A stretch of DNA of 64,000 nucleotides from Salegentibacter sp. (lineage in GTDB: Bacteria > Bacteroidota > Bacteroidia > Flavobacteriales > Flavobacteriaceae). The stretch's first letter is position 1, and each line of letters begins with the position of its first letter. Position numbers and translations under genes: made by a program. Below the pieces are notes generated by a model. That model saw only the letters and a program-made list of their open reading frames with translations, was not told where the DNA came from and ran no database searches. This document shows positions 23,932-33,116 of this stretch, one piece after another. The stretch is taken from positions 62,001 through 126,000 of the forward strand of contig JAGXIH010000003.1 of the NCBI GenBank assembly GCA_024635795.1. Reading direction: 5' to 3'.

Positions 23932-23983
23932 AAAAGGGCTGTCTAAATCTGGTGCAAAGTCCTTATTTAGACAGCCTTTTTTA
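23932..23983 (+). terminator. Terminator after etfA
   Basis: A 12-bp perfect stem GGCTGTCTAAAT / ATTTAGACAGCC with a 16-nt loop and a run of six Ts, flanked by A-rich sequence. Confidence 0.88.
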
Positions 23984-23994
23984 ATTTTTGGAAT

Positions 23995-24615
23995 ATGAGT
24001 TTAGTCCGCCTTAATATAAAAGGAATTTCTTATAGTCAAACCCAAAACGGGGCATATGCCTTAATCCTGAGCGAAGTGGATGGGGAGCGAAAACTCCCAA
24101 TCGTCATTGGCGCTTTCGAGGCGCAATCTATTGCCATCGCCCTGGAGAAGGAAATAAAACCTCCCCGGCCCCTAACCCACGATTTATTCAAGAATTTTGC
24201 CGATAGGTTTGATATCACCGTTAAACAGGTTATCATTCATAAGCTGGTAGATGGGGTTTTCTATTCCAGCCTTATTTGTGAACGTGATAAAATAGAGGAA
24301 ATTATTGATGCCCGTACCAGTGATGCCATCGCGCTGGCTTTGAGGTTTGACGCACCTATTTTCACCTATAAGAATATTCTGGACAAAGCCGGTATTTTTC
24401 TTAAAGGAGATGAAACTTCAGCTACCCCGGAGAAGCAACAGGAGGAGATAATCTCTGAGGAGGTCCTTCCCGATGATATCAGCATGAAATCAGATTCTAC
24501 CGACTATAAAAAACTTTCCCTGGACGAATTAAAAACCCTTCTCTCGCAGGCCGTTAATAACGAAGATTATGAAAAAGCAGCGCGAATAAGAGACGAAATC
24601 TCCAAACGAAAATAA
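23995..24615 (+). CDS. Bifunctional nuclease family protein (DUF151) with UVR domain
   Basis: A 206-aa protein. Residues 1-135 form the DUF151 domain (ILSEVDGERKLPIVIGAFEAQSIA, then ARTSDAIALALRFDAPIF). The C-terminal 35 residues are a UVR motif (LDELKTLLSQAVNNEDYEKAARIRDEI) like that in UvrB/UvrC and McsA. The plant homologue has nuclease activity, but bacterial function is little known. nupC starts 14 nt downstream, so they likely share a transcript. Confidence 0.88.
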   Translation: MSLVRLNIKGISYSQTQNGAYALILSEVDGERKLPIVIGAFEAQSIAIALEKEIKPPRPLTHDLFKNFADRFDITVKQVIIHKLVDGVFYSSLICERDKIEEIIDARTSDAIALALRFDAPIFTYKNILDKAGIFLKGDETSATPEKQQEEIISEEVLPDDISMKSDSTDYKKLSLDELKTLLSQAVNNEDYEKAARIRDEISKRK

Positions 24616-24629
24616 TTCCCCCTTTTTTT

Positions 24630-26333
24630 ATGAACAAGACCTGGCTCTGCCTGTTTTTAATGATCTTCGGAATAAATTCAGCCTTTTCCCAAAGCATTTC
24701 AAAAACCTGGCAACTGCATTCTGATGTGGATAGCACCCAACAAGCGCTGTTTTCTCCAAATTCCCTTTTTAATTTAGATGAAGGCCGGTTTGAAATAATT
24801 GATGAAACTTCAGAAGAAAACCTTGTAGAAGGAGATTACATCTACCAGAATAATTTGCTGATCATTTTCGCCAATAAGCCAAAGGATAGCATCATAAATT
24901 ATCGTATTTCCTCACTTACAGACACCTCTATGGTGCTCTCAGACAGCCAACGCGATTTTGTCTTTGCTGAAACCCTTAAAAGTACTGCAGAGATAATACC
25001 TCCCGAGGCTGCCAAAGAAATGATCCCCAACCAGGGGATAAGCCTGGACAGTGTAATTCGTGGCGCTGTTGGAATGCTGGTCTTATTGCTTATAGCTTTC
25101 ATATTTAGCACCAGGAGAAAAGCCATTAACTGGAAAACCGTAGGGATGGGGCTTGCTGCCCAGCTACTTCTTGCTTTTGGGGTTTTACAGATTCCCTTTA
25201 TTCAAAGCATTTTTGAATTTGTAGGAAATATATTTGTGCTCATCCTTGATTTTACCGCCGCCGGTAGTGAATTTCTGCTTGGTGGAATGATGGATGTAGA
25301 TAGCTTCGGGTTCATTTTTCTATTCCAGGTATTGCCTACGATCATTTTCTTTTCAGCATTGACTTCAGTGCTTTTTTACCTCGGAGTAATACAAATCGTA
25401 GTAAAAGGCCTGGCCTGGGTACTTACTAAACTTATGGGCATTTCCGGCGCCGAGAGTTTAAGCGTTGCAGGAAATATTTTCCTGGGGCAAACCGAAGCTC
25501 CTTTGATGATCAAGGCCTATCTGGAACGTATGACCCGCTCTGAGATCCTGCTGGTCATGGTTGGGGGAATGGCCACTGTGGCCGGGGGGGTGCTTGCTGC
25601 CTACATAGGATTCCTTGGAGGCGATGATCCGGTCTTAAGGCTTCAGTTCGCCAAACACCTGCTCGCCGCATCGGTAATGGCCGCACCGGGAGCCATCGTG
25701 GTTTCCAAGATTCTTTATCCGCAGCTGGAACCCATAAATGAAAATGTAGAGGTTTCTTCAGATAAAATAGGCTCCAATATCCTGGATGCCATCGCAAATG
25801 GTACTACGGAAGGACTAAAACTCGCCGCTAATGTAGGTGCTATGCTGCTGGTTTTCATCGCCTTTATCGCTATGATAAATTACGTGCTTAACTATACAGG
25901 AAATCTAACCGGGCTAAACGCCATTTTAGCTGAAAACACTCCCTACAGAGGTTTTTCCCTGGAAGCTATCCTGGGAATAATCTTCGCCCCCCTTATGTGG
26001 TTAATCGGGGTGGCAAAAGAAGATATGATGCTGATGGGGCAGCTCCTGGGAATAAAACTTGCCGCAAGTGAATTTGTAGGTTACGTGCAGCTTGCAGAAC
26101 TTAAAAATCCTGCGAACGCGCTTAGTCTTACTTACGAGAAATCGGTGATTATGGCCACTTATATGTTATGTGGTTTTGCGAATTTTGCTTCTATCGGAAT
26201 TCAAATCGGTGGAATTGGTTCCCTTGCACCGGGACAGCGAAAAACCCTTTCAGAATTCGGGATGAAGGCCCTTATTGGCGGAACTCTGGCTTCTTTACTT
26301 TCAGCTACAATTGCCGGAATGATCTTAGGTTAA
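24630..26333 (+). CDS. Concentrative nucleoside transporter with N-terminal extracytoplasmic domain
   Basis: A 567-aa CNT (NupC) family symporter that takes up nucleosides with Na+ or H+. A signal peptide (LCLFLMIFGINSAFS) and a lipocalin-like periplasmic domain (about 20-130) precede the transporter core, an extension common in Bacteroidetes. The core has GGVLAAYIGFLGG, GNIFLGQTEAPLMIKAYLERMTRSE (substrate-binding QTEAP), and ANFASIGIQIGGIG near the C-terminus. thyA follows 93 nt later, and a deoxynucleoside kinase is encoded at 11546, so nucleoside salvage is well represented. Confidence 0.92.
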   Translation: MNKTWLCLFLMIFGINSAFSQSISKTWQLHSDVDSTQQALFSPNSLFNLDEGRFEIIDETSEENLVEGDYIYQNNLLIIFANKPKDSIINYRISSLTDTSMVLSDSQRDFVFAETLKSTAEIIPPEAAKEMIPNQGISLDSVIRGAVGMLVLLLIAFIFSTRRKAINWKTVGMGLAAQLLLAFGVLQIPFIQSIFEFVGNIFVLILDFTAAGSEFLLGGMMDVDSFGFIFLFQVLPTIIFFSALTSVLFYLGVIQIVVKGLAWVLTKLMGISGAESLSVAGNIFLGQTEAPLMIKAYLERMTRSEILLVMVGGMATVAGGVLAAYIGFLGGDDPVLRLQFAKHLLAASVMAAPGAIVVSKILYPQLEPINENVEVSSDKIGSNILDAIANGTTEGLKLAANVGAMLLVFIAFIAMINYVLNYTGNLTGLNAILAENTPYRGFSLEAILGIIFAPLMWLIGVAKEDMMLMGQLLGIKLAASEFVGYVQLAELKNPANALSLTYEKSVIMATYMLCGFANFASIGIQIGGIGSLAPGQRKTLSEFGMKALIGGTLASLLSATIAGMILG

Positions 26334-26426
26334 CAACCTGGGGATAAAATAGTGCCGAAGTAAAGCTGAAAATAAATGTGGTTTGCTATTTTAGCTGAAG
26401 TATTCTTTTACTTCTGAAACAGCAAC

Positions 26427-27251
26427 ATGAAACAATATCACGATCTCTTAAATCATATCCTGGAAAACGGAACCGACAAAGGTGACCGTACAGGTACCGG
26501 CACCCGAAGCGTCTTTGGACATCAAATGCGTTTTGACCTAAGCGAAGGTTTCCCGATGGTTACCACGAAAAAGCTTCACCTGAAATCCATTATCTACGAA
26601 CTCCTTTGGTTCCTGAAAGGAGATACTAATGTGAAATATCTTCAGGAAAATGGGGTGCGCATCTGGAATGAATGGGCCGATGAGAATGGCGATCTTGGTC
26701 CGGTGTACGGTCATCAATGGAGAAACTGGAACAGCGAAGACATAGATCAGATCAAAGAAATCGTTGAAACATTGAAAAAAAACCCGAATAGTCGAAGGAT
26801 GCTGGTTTCGGCCTGGAACCCTTCAGTTTTGCCCGACACCTCAAAGTCTTTTTCAGAAAATGTAGCCAACGGCAAGGCAGCCCTCCCACCCTGCCACGCC
26901 TTTTTCCAGTTTTATGTGGCCGATGGAAAATTATCCCTTCAACTTTACCAGCGCAGCGCGGATGTCTTTCTGGGAGTGCCCTTTAACATCGCCTCATATG
27001 CGTTGTTTACCTTAATGATGGCACAGGTATGCGGATATAAACCGGGAGATTTTATCCATACCTTTGGCGATGTTCATATCTACAATAACCATATGGATCA
27101 GGTTAAACTCCAATTGAGCAGAGACCCACGCCCATTGCCACAAATGAAGCTCAACAAGAAAGTAACTGATATTTTTGGATTTGATTATGAAGATTTTATC
27201 TTAGAAAATTATAATCCGCACCCGGGAATTAAAGCCCCTGTAGCAGTTTAA
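26427..27251 (+). CDS. thyA: Thymidylate synthase
   Basis: Methylates dUMP to dTMP using methylene-tetrahydrofolate. 274 aa with [29 protein letters not shown], the catalytic cysteine in [12 protein letters not shown] (about residue 158), [20 protein letters not shown] and HIYNNHMDQ. The product dihydrofolate is recycled by FolA, encoded at 31688, after an interruption by the egt genes. Complete and conserved. Confidence 0.97.
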   Translation: MKQYHDLLNHILENGTDKGDRTGTGTRSVFGHQMRFDLSEGFPMVTTKKLHLKSIIYELLWFLKGDTNVKYLQENGVRIWNEWADENGDLGPVYGHQWRNWNSEDIDQIKEIVETLKKNPNSRRMLVSAWNPSVLPDTSKSFSENVANGKAALPPCHAFFQFYVADGKLSLQLYQRSADVFLGVPFNIASYALFTLMMAQVCGYKPGDFIHTFGDVHIYNNHMDQVKLQLSRDPRPLPQMKLNKKVTDIFGFDYEDFILENYNPHPGIKAPVAV

Positions 27252-27279
27252 AAACGAATTAAAAATTTAAAAAATTGTA

Positions 27280-27687
27280 ATGAAAAATCTATTTGTAATC
27301 GCTTTGTTTTTTGTGACTAGTTTTGGTTTCGCTCAGGAAACTTCGGTAGAAGGTAATACGGTAACCTCTAAACAAACCGCCCCTGTTTGGCCTGGTTGTG
27401 AAGACGAGTCCGATAAAAAATCCTGCTTTAACATGAATCTCATGACTCATGTTAAAGAAAATTATAAATACCCTAAAAATGATGCAGGGGAATATCTTCG
27501 CGGAAAAGTAACCATCAAAATGGAAGTGAACGAAGAAGGAATTGTGGTGATAAAATCGGTGGAAGGAGACCACCCAAAGGTCAATGCCGCCGTTACTGAA
27601 ATGATTAAAAAAATGCCAAAGATGCAACCCGGCACTCTTGACGGGAAACCTTCAGCGGTAGGTTATACTATTCCTTTAAACTTATAA
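27280..27687 (+). CDS. Secreted TonB C-terminal-domain-like protein
   Basis: A 135-aa protein with a signal peptide (LFVIALFFVTSFGFAQ) and a single domain like the TonB C-terminus: VWPGCEDESDKKSCF, YPKNDAGEYLRGKVTIKMEVNEEG, then VNAAVTEMIKKMPKMQPG. No N-terminal membrane anchor or Pro-rich linker is present, so it is not a full TonB. Many such short periplasmic proteins occur in flavobacteria, function unknown. It begins 28 nt after thyA. Confidence 0.78.
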   Translation: MKNLFVIALFFVTSFGFAQETSVEGNTVTSKQTAPVWPGCEDESDKKSCFNMNLMTHVKENYKYPKNDAGEYLRGKVTIKMEVNEEGIVVIKSVEGDHPKVNAAVTEMIKKMPKMQPGTLDGKPSAVGYTIPLNL

Positions 27688-27693
27688 AAGCAC

Positions 27694-27811
27694 ATGAAAT
27701 ACTTTGCAATTTTATTCCTGATGCTTTTTCCCTACAGCAAATTCACAGGAGAATAAAGCATCAGGTAAAATTGTGCCTTCATTCACCTTAAAGTGCCGGG
27801 TTTCATCCTGA
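27694..27811 (+). pseudogene. Frameshifted remnant of a small secreted protein gene
   Basis: ATG at 27694 opens a signal-peptide-like start (MKYFAILFLMLF) that ends after 20 codons at a TAA. Removing one base in the CTTTTTCCC tract joins it to a reading frame continuing TANSQENKASGKIVPSFTL before a TGA at 27811, which gives a normal signal-peptide cleavage region and a mature start. I read this as a decayed secreted-protein gene. The short length makes it uncertain. Confidence 0.35.
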
Positions 27812-27909
27812 AACAGCAGTACTTTAACTTGCCATTAACTCGCGATAATTCCCATCCTTTATAAAATTCATTAAATTTGAGAAGAAGCCTTTAGAATTCT
27901 CTCAATATT

Positions 27910-29073
27910 ATGCAATCACAACAGGAATTAATATCTTTTTTTAATGAAACCAGGGCCAGGTCAGAAATTATATGTTCTTTTCTGCAAACCGAAGATTATG
28001 TGGTGCAACCCATCGTAGATGTTTCCCCACCGAAGTGGCACCTGGGACATACCACCTGGTTCTTCGAAGAGTTCGTGCTCAACCCGCATAAACCGGGTTA
28101 TAAACTATTTGATGAAAATTCGGCCTATGTCTTCAACTCTTATTACGAAAGCGTAGGTGACAAGGTAATACGCACCAACCGCGGGAACTTATCCAGGCCA
28201 ACGGTAGCCTGGGTTTACGATTACCGCACCTATGTCTCAAAAGCCCTTCAGGAATTTATGAAATCTGAAGAGCTTTCAGAAGAAATTCGGGAACTCATAG
28301 AAATTGGCTGCCATCACGAAAAACAACACCAGGAACTGCTTTATACCGATATAAAATATATTCTTGGTAACAATCCGCTTTTTCCAAAGTACAACGATCA
28401 GTTCAAGGAAAACCCTATCCAGGACTTTAAAGCAGAGTGGATAAAATTATCTGAAGGACTTTACGAAATTGGCCATAACTCCGATGATTTTTGTTATGAC
28501 AACGAGTTGGGGCAACACAAAGTATTTCTGGATGATTTTGTGATTTCCAGTAAACTCATTACCAATGCCGAATATCTGGAATTTATGGAGTCAGGCGGTT
28601 ACAATGATGTATTGTTGTGGCACGCCGAAGGTTGGGACTGGATAAACAACAACAAAATCAATTCCCCTTTCTACTGGCATAAAATAGAAGGCGAATGGCA
28701 TAGTTACGGTCTGAATGGTCTACACCCGGTTATCCCCGAAGCGCCTCTAACCCACATTTCTTATTATGAAGCCTTTGCCTACGCCCAGTGGCGTGGCTTG
28801 CGCCTTCCCACCGAATTTGAATGGGAAGCGGCTAACGAATATTTTAAATGGGGAAGCCGCTGGGAATGGACCGAAAGCGCTTATTCTCCATATCCCGGTT
28901 ACACCAAAGCTCCGGGCGCTCTTGGCGAATACAACGGAAAATTTATGGTTAACCAAAAGGTGTTAAGAGGCGGCTCGGTAGCCACTTCAAAAAACCACAC
29001 CCGTCCCACCTATCGCAACTTTTTCCATCCACAGCTTAGATGGCAATTTACCGGCTTAAGATTAGCAAAATAA
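27910..29073 (+). CDS. egtB: Ergothioneine biosynthesis sulfoxide synthase EgtB
   Basis: A non-heme iron enzyme that joins a sulfur donor (cysteine or gamma-glutamylcysteine) to trimethylhistidine. 387 aa: an N-terminal DinB-like four-helix domain with iron ligands HLGH (44-47) and HEKQHQE (His136-x3-His140-x-Glu142), then a formylglycine-generating-enzyme-like domain (about 150-387) with EFEWEAA and the C-terminal VLRGGSVATSKNHTRPTYRNFF. egtD follows 14 nt downstream. No egtA or egtC is nearby, so the sulfur donor is open. Confidence 0.93.
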   Translation: MQSQQELISFFNETRARSEIICSFLQTEDYVVQPIVDVSPPKWHLGHTTWFFEEFVLNPHKPGYKLFDENSAYVFNSYYESVGDKVIRTNRGNLSRPTVAWVYDYRTYVSKALQEFMKSEELSEEIRELIEIGCHHEKQHQELLYTDIKYILGNNPLFPKYNDQFKENPIQDFKAEWIKLSEGLYEIGHNSDDFCYDNELGQHKVFLDDFVISSKLITNAEYLEFMESGGYNDVLLWHAEGWDWINNNKINSPFYWHKIEGEWHSYGLNGLHPVIPEAPLTHISYYEAFAYAQWRGLRLPTEFEWEAANEYFKWGSRWEWTESAYSPYPGYTKAPGALGEYNGKFMVNQKVLRGGSVATSKNHTRPTYRNFFHPQLRWQFTGLRLAK

Positions 29074-29087
29074 TCACTAAAGAAAAT

Positions 29088-30056
29088 ATGAAATCCATAC
29101 CCACTACAGGCTTTAAGTCCGCATTTGAAGAAGATGTTTATAAAGGACTTACCAGCCATCCAAAATATCTGCTTTCAAAATATATCTACGACGAAAATGG
29201 CGATAAGCTTTTTCAGCAAATCATGGATATGCCGGAGTATTATCTCACCAATTGCGAATTGGGCATTCTTCAGGAATATACCGCCCCAATAGCCGACTCT
29301 TTTAATGCTGCAGGCGGCTTCGACCTTATCGAACTAGGTGCGGGCGATGGAAAAAAGACCAAAGTACTTCTGAAACATTTAAGTGAGCAGAATTATGAGT
29401 TCACTTATCTCCCTATTGATATCAGCGAGCACGCTTTGAAGGTCCTGGAGGCTTCAGTGAAGAAAGAAGTGCCAGGAATAGATATAAAATCACAGCAGGG
29501 CACTTACTTCAAAACCCTGGAAAATCTGGCTGATTTTAGTAGACGAAAAAAGGTGATTCTGGTATTAGGTTCCAACATCGGTAACTTGTTGCACGAAAAT
29601 GCGATTGAATTTTTGCGGAATATTCAGCAGGCGATGGCGCCGGAAGACATGTTGTTTATGGGATTCGATCAGAAGAAAAATCCGCAGAAGATTCTCGATG
29701 CCTATAACGATCCGCACGGAATTACAGAGGCCTTCAACAAAAATCTCCTGGTTAGGATTAACTATGAATTAGGTGGAAAATTTAACCCAGACAACTTTAA
29801 ACACTGGGAAACTTACGACCCCGAAACGGGTACAGCAAAAAGCTTTCTGGTGAGCAAATTGGATCAGGAAGTTTTTATAGAAGCCTTTAACTTAAAGGTC
29901 CATTTTGATGCCTGGGAAAGCATTCATACCGAAATCTCCCAGAAATACGATGATAAAATTGTTGAGTGGCTGGCCTCAGAAGCCGGTTTAAAGATCGAAA
30001 CCCGCTTTGCAGATTCAGAGGATTGTTTCCGAAACTATATTTTCAGAAAGCTATAA
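29088..30056 (+). CDS. egtD: L-histidine N-alpha-methyltransferase EgtD
   Basis: A SAM-dependent enzyme that trimethylates histidine to hercynine, the substrate of EgtB. The preferred start ATG 29088 gives 322 aa. The ORF-track start at 29040 overlaps egtB and adds 16 unlike residues. Motifs: PKYLLSKYIYDENGDKLFQ, TNCELGIL, SAM-binding FDLIELGAGDGKKTK (about 78-92) and LGSNIGNLLHENA. It is convergent with the PLP enzyme gene, stops 4 nt apart. Confidence 0.94.
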   Translation: MKSIPTTGFKSAFEEDVYKGLTSHPKYLLSKYIYDENGDKLFQQIMDMPEYYLTNCELGILQEYTAPIADSFNAAGGFDLIELGAGDGKKTKVLLKHLSEQNYEFTYLPIDISEHALKVLEASVKKEVPGIDIKSQQGTYFKTLENLADFSRRKKVILVLGSNIGNLLHENAIEFLRNIQQAMAPEDMLFMGFDQKKNPQKILDAYNDPHGITEAFNKNLLVRINYELGGKFNPDNFKHWETYDPETGTAKSFLVSKLDQEVFIEAFNLKVHFDAWESIHTEISQKYDDKIVEWLASEAGLKIETRFADSEDCFRNYIFRKL

Positions 30057-30060
30057 GTTC

Positions 30061-31146
30061 TCAACCGGTAAATTTCTTAAGTTGTTTTATAAGAAAATCC
30101 ACCTCCCTCTCGGTATTGAAATAGTGAAAACTAATCCTTATCCCATCCCCTCTTCTGGAAGTGATAATATTCTGGCTGCGCAAAGCATTATATAACTTTT
30201 CATCCCCTTTTATATTGAAAATTGAGGAATGTAGCTCGCGTTTAGCCACGGCTTCTTCCAGCAAACCAAGTTCTTCAAAAGCGGCTTTCCCTTTATTCTG
30301 AAGTTTCAGTAATTGATTTTCAATCTCCTTAAGTCCGGTCGTTTTCAATAATTCCAGGGCAACCTTCAGGCTTCCGAAATTTAAGGTATCTAAATGCCCA
30401 GGCTCAAATTTCCCAATAAAATTTCCTTCCCTTTCCTTATATTTTCCCTGCAGCGAACCGAAACCAAGTGCTTTTGGCGAGACTTTCCCCTGGATGCTCT
30501 CATTAAAAAGCATAAAACCATTACCGTATCCTGCATTAAGCCATTTATAGGAGCTGCAGATCACAACATCCAGTCCGGAGGCCTCAAAATCAAATTCCTC
30601 TGTACCGCAATACTGGGTGCCATCAGCGATAAAAATGGTGCCGGGGTAATTTTCCTTCAGTTCTTTTAGAAAATCAATACTCAGCTTGATCCCGTTCAAA
30701 TACTGCACTATGCTAAAGGCGAAAAAGTCGGGTTGCTCCTTTTTGAAAGCTTCAGTAATATTGTACTCCAGGTTCTCATCAATTTCAGCATAGCTCATTT
30801 CAAAATTTCGCGATTCTACCGCCCAGTTTATCGAGGGATAATCTTGCTTCAGCAATAAGGCTTTTTGAGGTTTATCCAGTCCTTCCAGTAGGGTATTAAA
30901 TCCGAAGGAAAAATTAGGTACCAAAGCCACCTGATTCGCAGGGCAATTAAAAAAACTGCCCACGCTTTCTCTCACTCCGGTTAGGATTTCGCCCATTTTC
31001 TCTTTTAAAACCCCCGCTTTTATTAGAAAATCAAGATCGTGATCCTGCCTGAATTCCCAAACTTTTTCAGGAAGTAAGCCTGAGGCCGCCGTATTAAGGT
31101 AAGTATATTGCTCTAAAACCGGGAAACCTTTTCTAAATTTATCCAT
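30061..31146 (-). CDS. Aminotransferase class V-fold PLP enzyme (possible EgtE-type lyase)
   Basis: A 361-aa fold-type I PLP enzyme of the cysteine desulfurase/kynureninase branch. The PLP lysine lies in SSYKWLNAGYGNG (about residue 200), with IADGTQYCGTE before it as the cofactor-ring Asp region. It lacks an obvious IscS active-site Cys loop. Its position, back to back with egtB-egtD and separated by 4 nt, makes it a candidate for the C-S lyase step (EgtE) that ends ergothioneine synthesis. That is a context inference; a general aminotransferase is possible. Confidence 0.8.
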   Translation of the reverse strand: MDKFRKGFPVLEQYTYLNTAASGLLPEKVWEFRQDHDLDFLIKAGVLKEKMGEILTGVRESVGSFFNCPANQVALVPNFSFGFNTLLEGLDKPQKALLLKQDYPSINWAVESRNFEMSYAEIDENLEYNITEAFKKEQPDFFAFSIVQYLNGIKLSIDFLKELKENYPGTIFIADGTQYCGTEEFDFEASGLDVVICSSYKWLNAGYGNGFMLFNESIQGKVSPKALGFGSLQGKYKEREGNFIGKFEPGHLDTLNFGSLKVALELLKTTGLKEIENQLLKLQNKGKAAFEELGLLEEAVAKRELHSSIFNIKGDEKLYNALRSQNIITSRRGDGIRISFHYFNTEREVDFLIKQLKKFTG

Positions 31147-31175
31147 AAGCAGTGGTTAATTATTGCTAAAACCTG

Positions 31176-31183
31176 TAAATTTG
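31176..31183 (+). promoter_or_regulatory. -7 element upstream of the 2TM-folA operon
   Basis: TAAATTTG matches TAnnTTTG exactly and lies 22 nt before the 2TM gene. No clear TTG is seen at the usual upstream spacing. Confidence 0.4.
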
Positions 31184-31204
31184 ATTAGACACTAAAATAC
31201 TATT

Positions 31205-31684
31205 ATGTTTTCTAATAAGAAAAACCATTCGAAACTCGATGCCGAGCAGCGTGAACTCTATGACAATGCCCGCCATAGAACACTCCAAAAGAGACACCTT
31301 TTCCAGCATTTTGTAATATTTCTTATCGGCGCTACTTTTTTAATTTTACTTAATGTGGTCTTTGGCTACAAGGAAGACTTTAAATTGCTGGGCTACGACT
31401 GGTTTGTTACGGTCATTTTGGTTTGGGGCTTCTTTTTGTTTATTCATCTCATCAATGTTTTTGTTATCAACAGTTTTATGGGCAAGGCCTGGAAGAACCG
31501 GCAGATGGAACGCCTGGTTAGCAAACAACAGGAAAAGATCGCCGAAATGCAGAAACAGGTGGAAAAGGATTATCCCTTGCCGGAGCATCAAAAAACAAAA
31601 CCGGTTGAAAAACAAAAGGAAATAAAACCCGGTCCTGAAAAATCAGCCGACCCGGATGATTTTGACCAACCTTACAATACCTGA
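31205..31684 (+). CDS. 2TM domain protein
   Basis: A 159-aa inner-membrane protein. The 2TM domain (about 20-105) has RHRTLQKRHLFQHFVIFLI and GYDWFVTVILVWGFFLFIH as its two membrane helices, then FMGKAWKNRQMERL. The C-terminal 55 residues are a charged, probably coiled-coil tail (SKQQEKIAEMQKQVEKD). The family has no known function; in flavobacteria it is sometimes fused to histidine kinases. It lies 3 nt before folA, so it is probably co-transcribed. Confidence 0.85.
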   Translation: MFSNKKNHSKLDAEQRELYDNARHRTLQKRHLFQHFVIFLIGATFLILLNVVFGYKEDFKLLGYDWFVTVILVWGFFLFIHLINVFVINSFMGKAWKNRQMERLVSKQQEKIAEMQKQVEKDYPLPEHQKTKPVEKQKEIKPGPEKSADPDDFDQPYNT

Positions 31685-31687
31685 AGT

Positions 31688-32170
31688 ATGGTCACGATGA
31701 TCGCGGCAGCAGCCGAAAATAATGCCCTTGGAAAGGAAAATGACCTGGTTTGGCATCTTCCCGATGATTTTAAGCGCTTTAAAAAACTAACCACGGGTCA
31801 TCATATTATCATGGGAAGAAAGACCTTTGAATCTTTCCCGCAACCTTTACCCAACCGCACTCATATTATAATTACCCGTAACAAAGATTATAAAGCTAAA
31901 GGTGCCGTTGTAGTTCATTCCCTTGAAAGAGCCTTAGAGATAGCTAAAAATGATCCTCAGCCATTTATTATTGGTGGAGGGGAGATCTATAAACAGGCAC
32001 TTCCCTTCTCTGATAAAATTGAACTCACCAGGGTGCACTCAGATTTTGAGGCTGACACCTTCTTTCCCGAGATCGATGAAAGTGAATGGAAACTGGTAAA
32101 AAAGGAATTTCATACTACCGACGAAAAGCACAAATACGCCTTTACTTACTTAACTTATGAGCGCCTCTAA
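31688..32170 (+). CDS. folA: Dihydrofolate reductase
   Basis: Reduces dihydrofolate with NADPH, regenerating the cofactor used by ThyA. 160 aa with AAAENNALGKENDLVWHLP (Trp and the substrate Asp at LPDDFKRFK), IIMGRKTFESFP and FIIGGGEIYKQALP. The 3' end overlaps the start of the fructosamine kinase gene by 14 nt, and the 2TM gene ends 3 nt before it, which indicates a three-gene operon. Confidence 0.96.
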   Translation: MVTMIAAAAENNALGKENDLVWHLPDDFKRFKKLTTGHHIIMGRKTFESFPQPLPNRTHIIITRNKDYKAKGAVVVHSLERALEIAKNDPQPFIIGGGEIYKQALPFSDKIELTRVHSDFEADTFFPEIDESEWKLVKKEFHTTDEKHKYAFTYLTYERL

Positions 32171-33011
32171 GCTGTTAGACCAAATAGCAGAGCAAAATAA
32201 CTTCGGAATAAAAACCTATTCCCGGCTTACCGGGGGAGACATTAATGATGTTTTTCTGCTCACTTCCAAAGAGGGTGAAAAGTCAGTGGTAAAACTTAAT
32301 GATGCTCAAAAATATCCGGGAATGTTCGAGGCCGAAAAAGCTGGGTTAGAACAGCTTGCAAGGCCCGGGGTTATCGATATTCCTGAAGTTCTGGGCGTGG
32401 GAAAAATCAAAGACACAGCTTATCTCCTGCTGGAATATAAAGCATCGGTCCCGAAGGCGCCTGATTTTTCAGAAAAATTCGGGATACAACTTGCTTCACT
32501 TCACAAAATAACTTCGGATGAATTCGGGTTTCCTGAAGATAATTATATTGGAAGTCTTCCACAGTACAACAAGTCTTCGAAATCAGCAGCCGATTTCTAT
32601 ATAAGTCAGCGGCTAGAACCTCAACTAAAAATTGCGAAAGACCGGGGCTATTCTCTTCAGCTTAGCGAAGACTTCTTTATTAATATTTCAGAAATAATTC
32701 CAAAGGAACCACCTGCGCTCATACACGGCGATCTCTGGAATGGCAATTACCTGGTAAACGAGAAAGGTATGCCTTGCTTTATTGATCCCGCCACGGCTTA
32801 TGCCCCCAGGGAAATGGATCTGGCAATGATGAAGCTCTTTGGAGGTTTTGAGGAAGAGGTTTTCACAACTTATCAAGATCAATTTCCCCTGGCTCCCAGC
32901 CTGGAAGAACGGGTTCCGCTCTGGCAGCTATATTACCTGCTTGTTCACCTTAATCTCTTTGGCAAAGGCTATCTGTCTTCTGTTAGCAACATCATTAAAA
33001 AGTACAGTTAA
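32157..33011 (+). CDS. Fructosamine kinase family protein
   Basis: A 284-aa aminoglycoside-phosphotransferase-like kinase expected to phosphorylate ketoamines (glycated amines) for removal. Conserved features are GGDINDVFLL, the ATP-site KSVVKLN, LLEYK hinge, catalytic LIHGDLWNGNYLV and metal-binding CFIDPATAYAPREMDLAM. The ATG at 32157 lies inside the end of folA, a 14-nt overlap that suggests translational coupling. A link to folate is not implied. Confidence 0.88.
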   Translation: MSASKLLDQIAEQNNFGIKTYSRLTGGDINDVFLLTSKEGEKSVVKLNDAQKYPGMFEAEKAGLEQLARPGVIDIPEVLGVGKIKDTAYLLLEYKASVPKAPDFSEKFGIQLASLHKITSDEFGFPEDNYIGSLPQYNKSSKSAADFYISQRLEPQLKIAKDRGYSLQLSEDFFINISEIIPKEPPALIHGDLWNGNYLVNEKGMPCFIDPATAYAPREMDLAMMKLFGGFEEEVFTTYQDQFPLAPSLEERVPLWQLYYLLVHLNLFGKGYLSSVSNIIKKYS

Positions 33012-33116
33012 CTTCACATTTATTAACATTAACTACTTAATTTTTAGCACTTTATTGGCGAGATAGGGAGTTCTAGGTTTTTACCTTCAACTTTTTAACT
33101 AAAGATCTTTTGCAGT

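Noticed and set aside
29040-29087. Upstream start of egtD inside egtB
   Set aside because: The added 16 residues are unlike EgtD and arise from the out-of-frame end of egtB; ATG 29088 is the better start.
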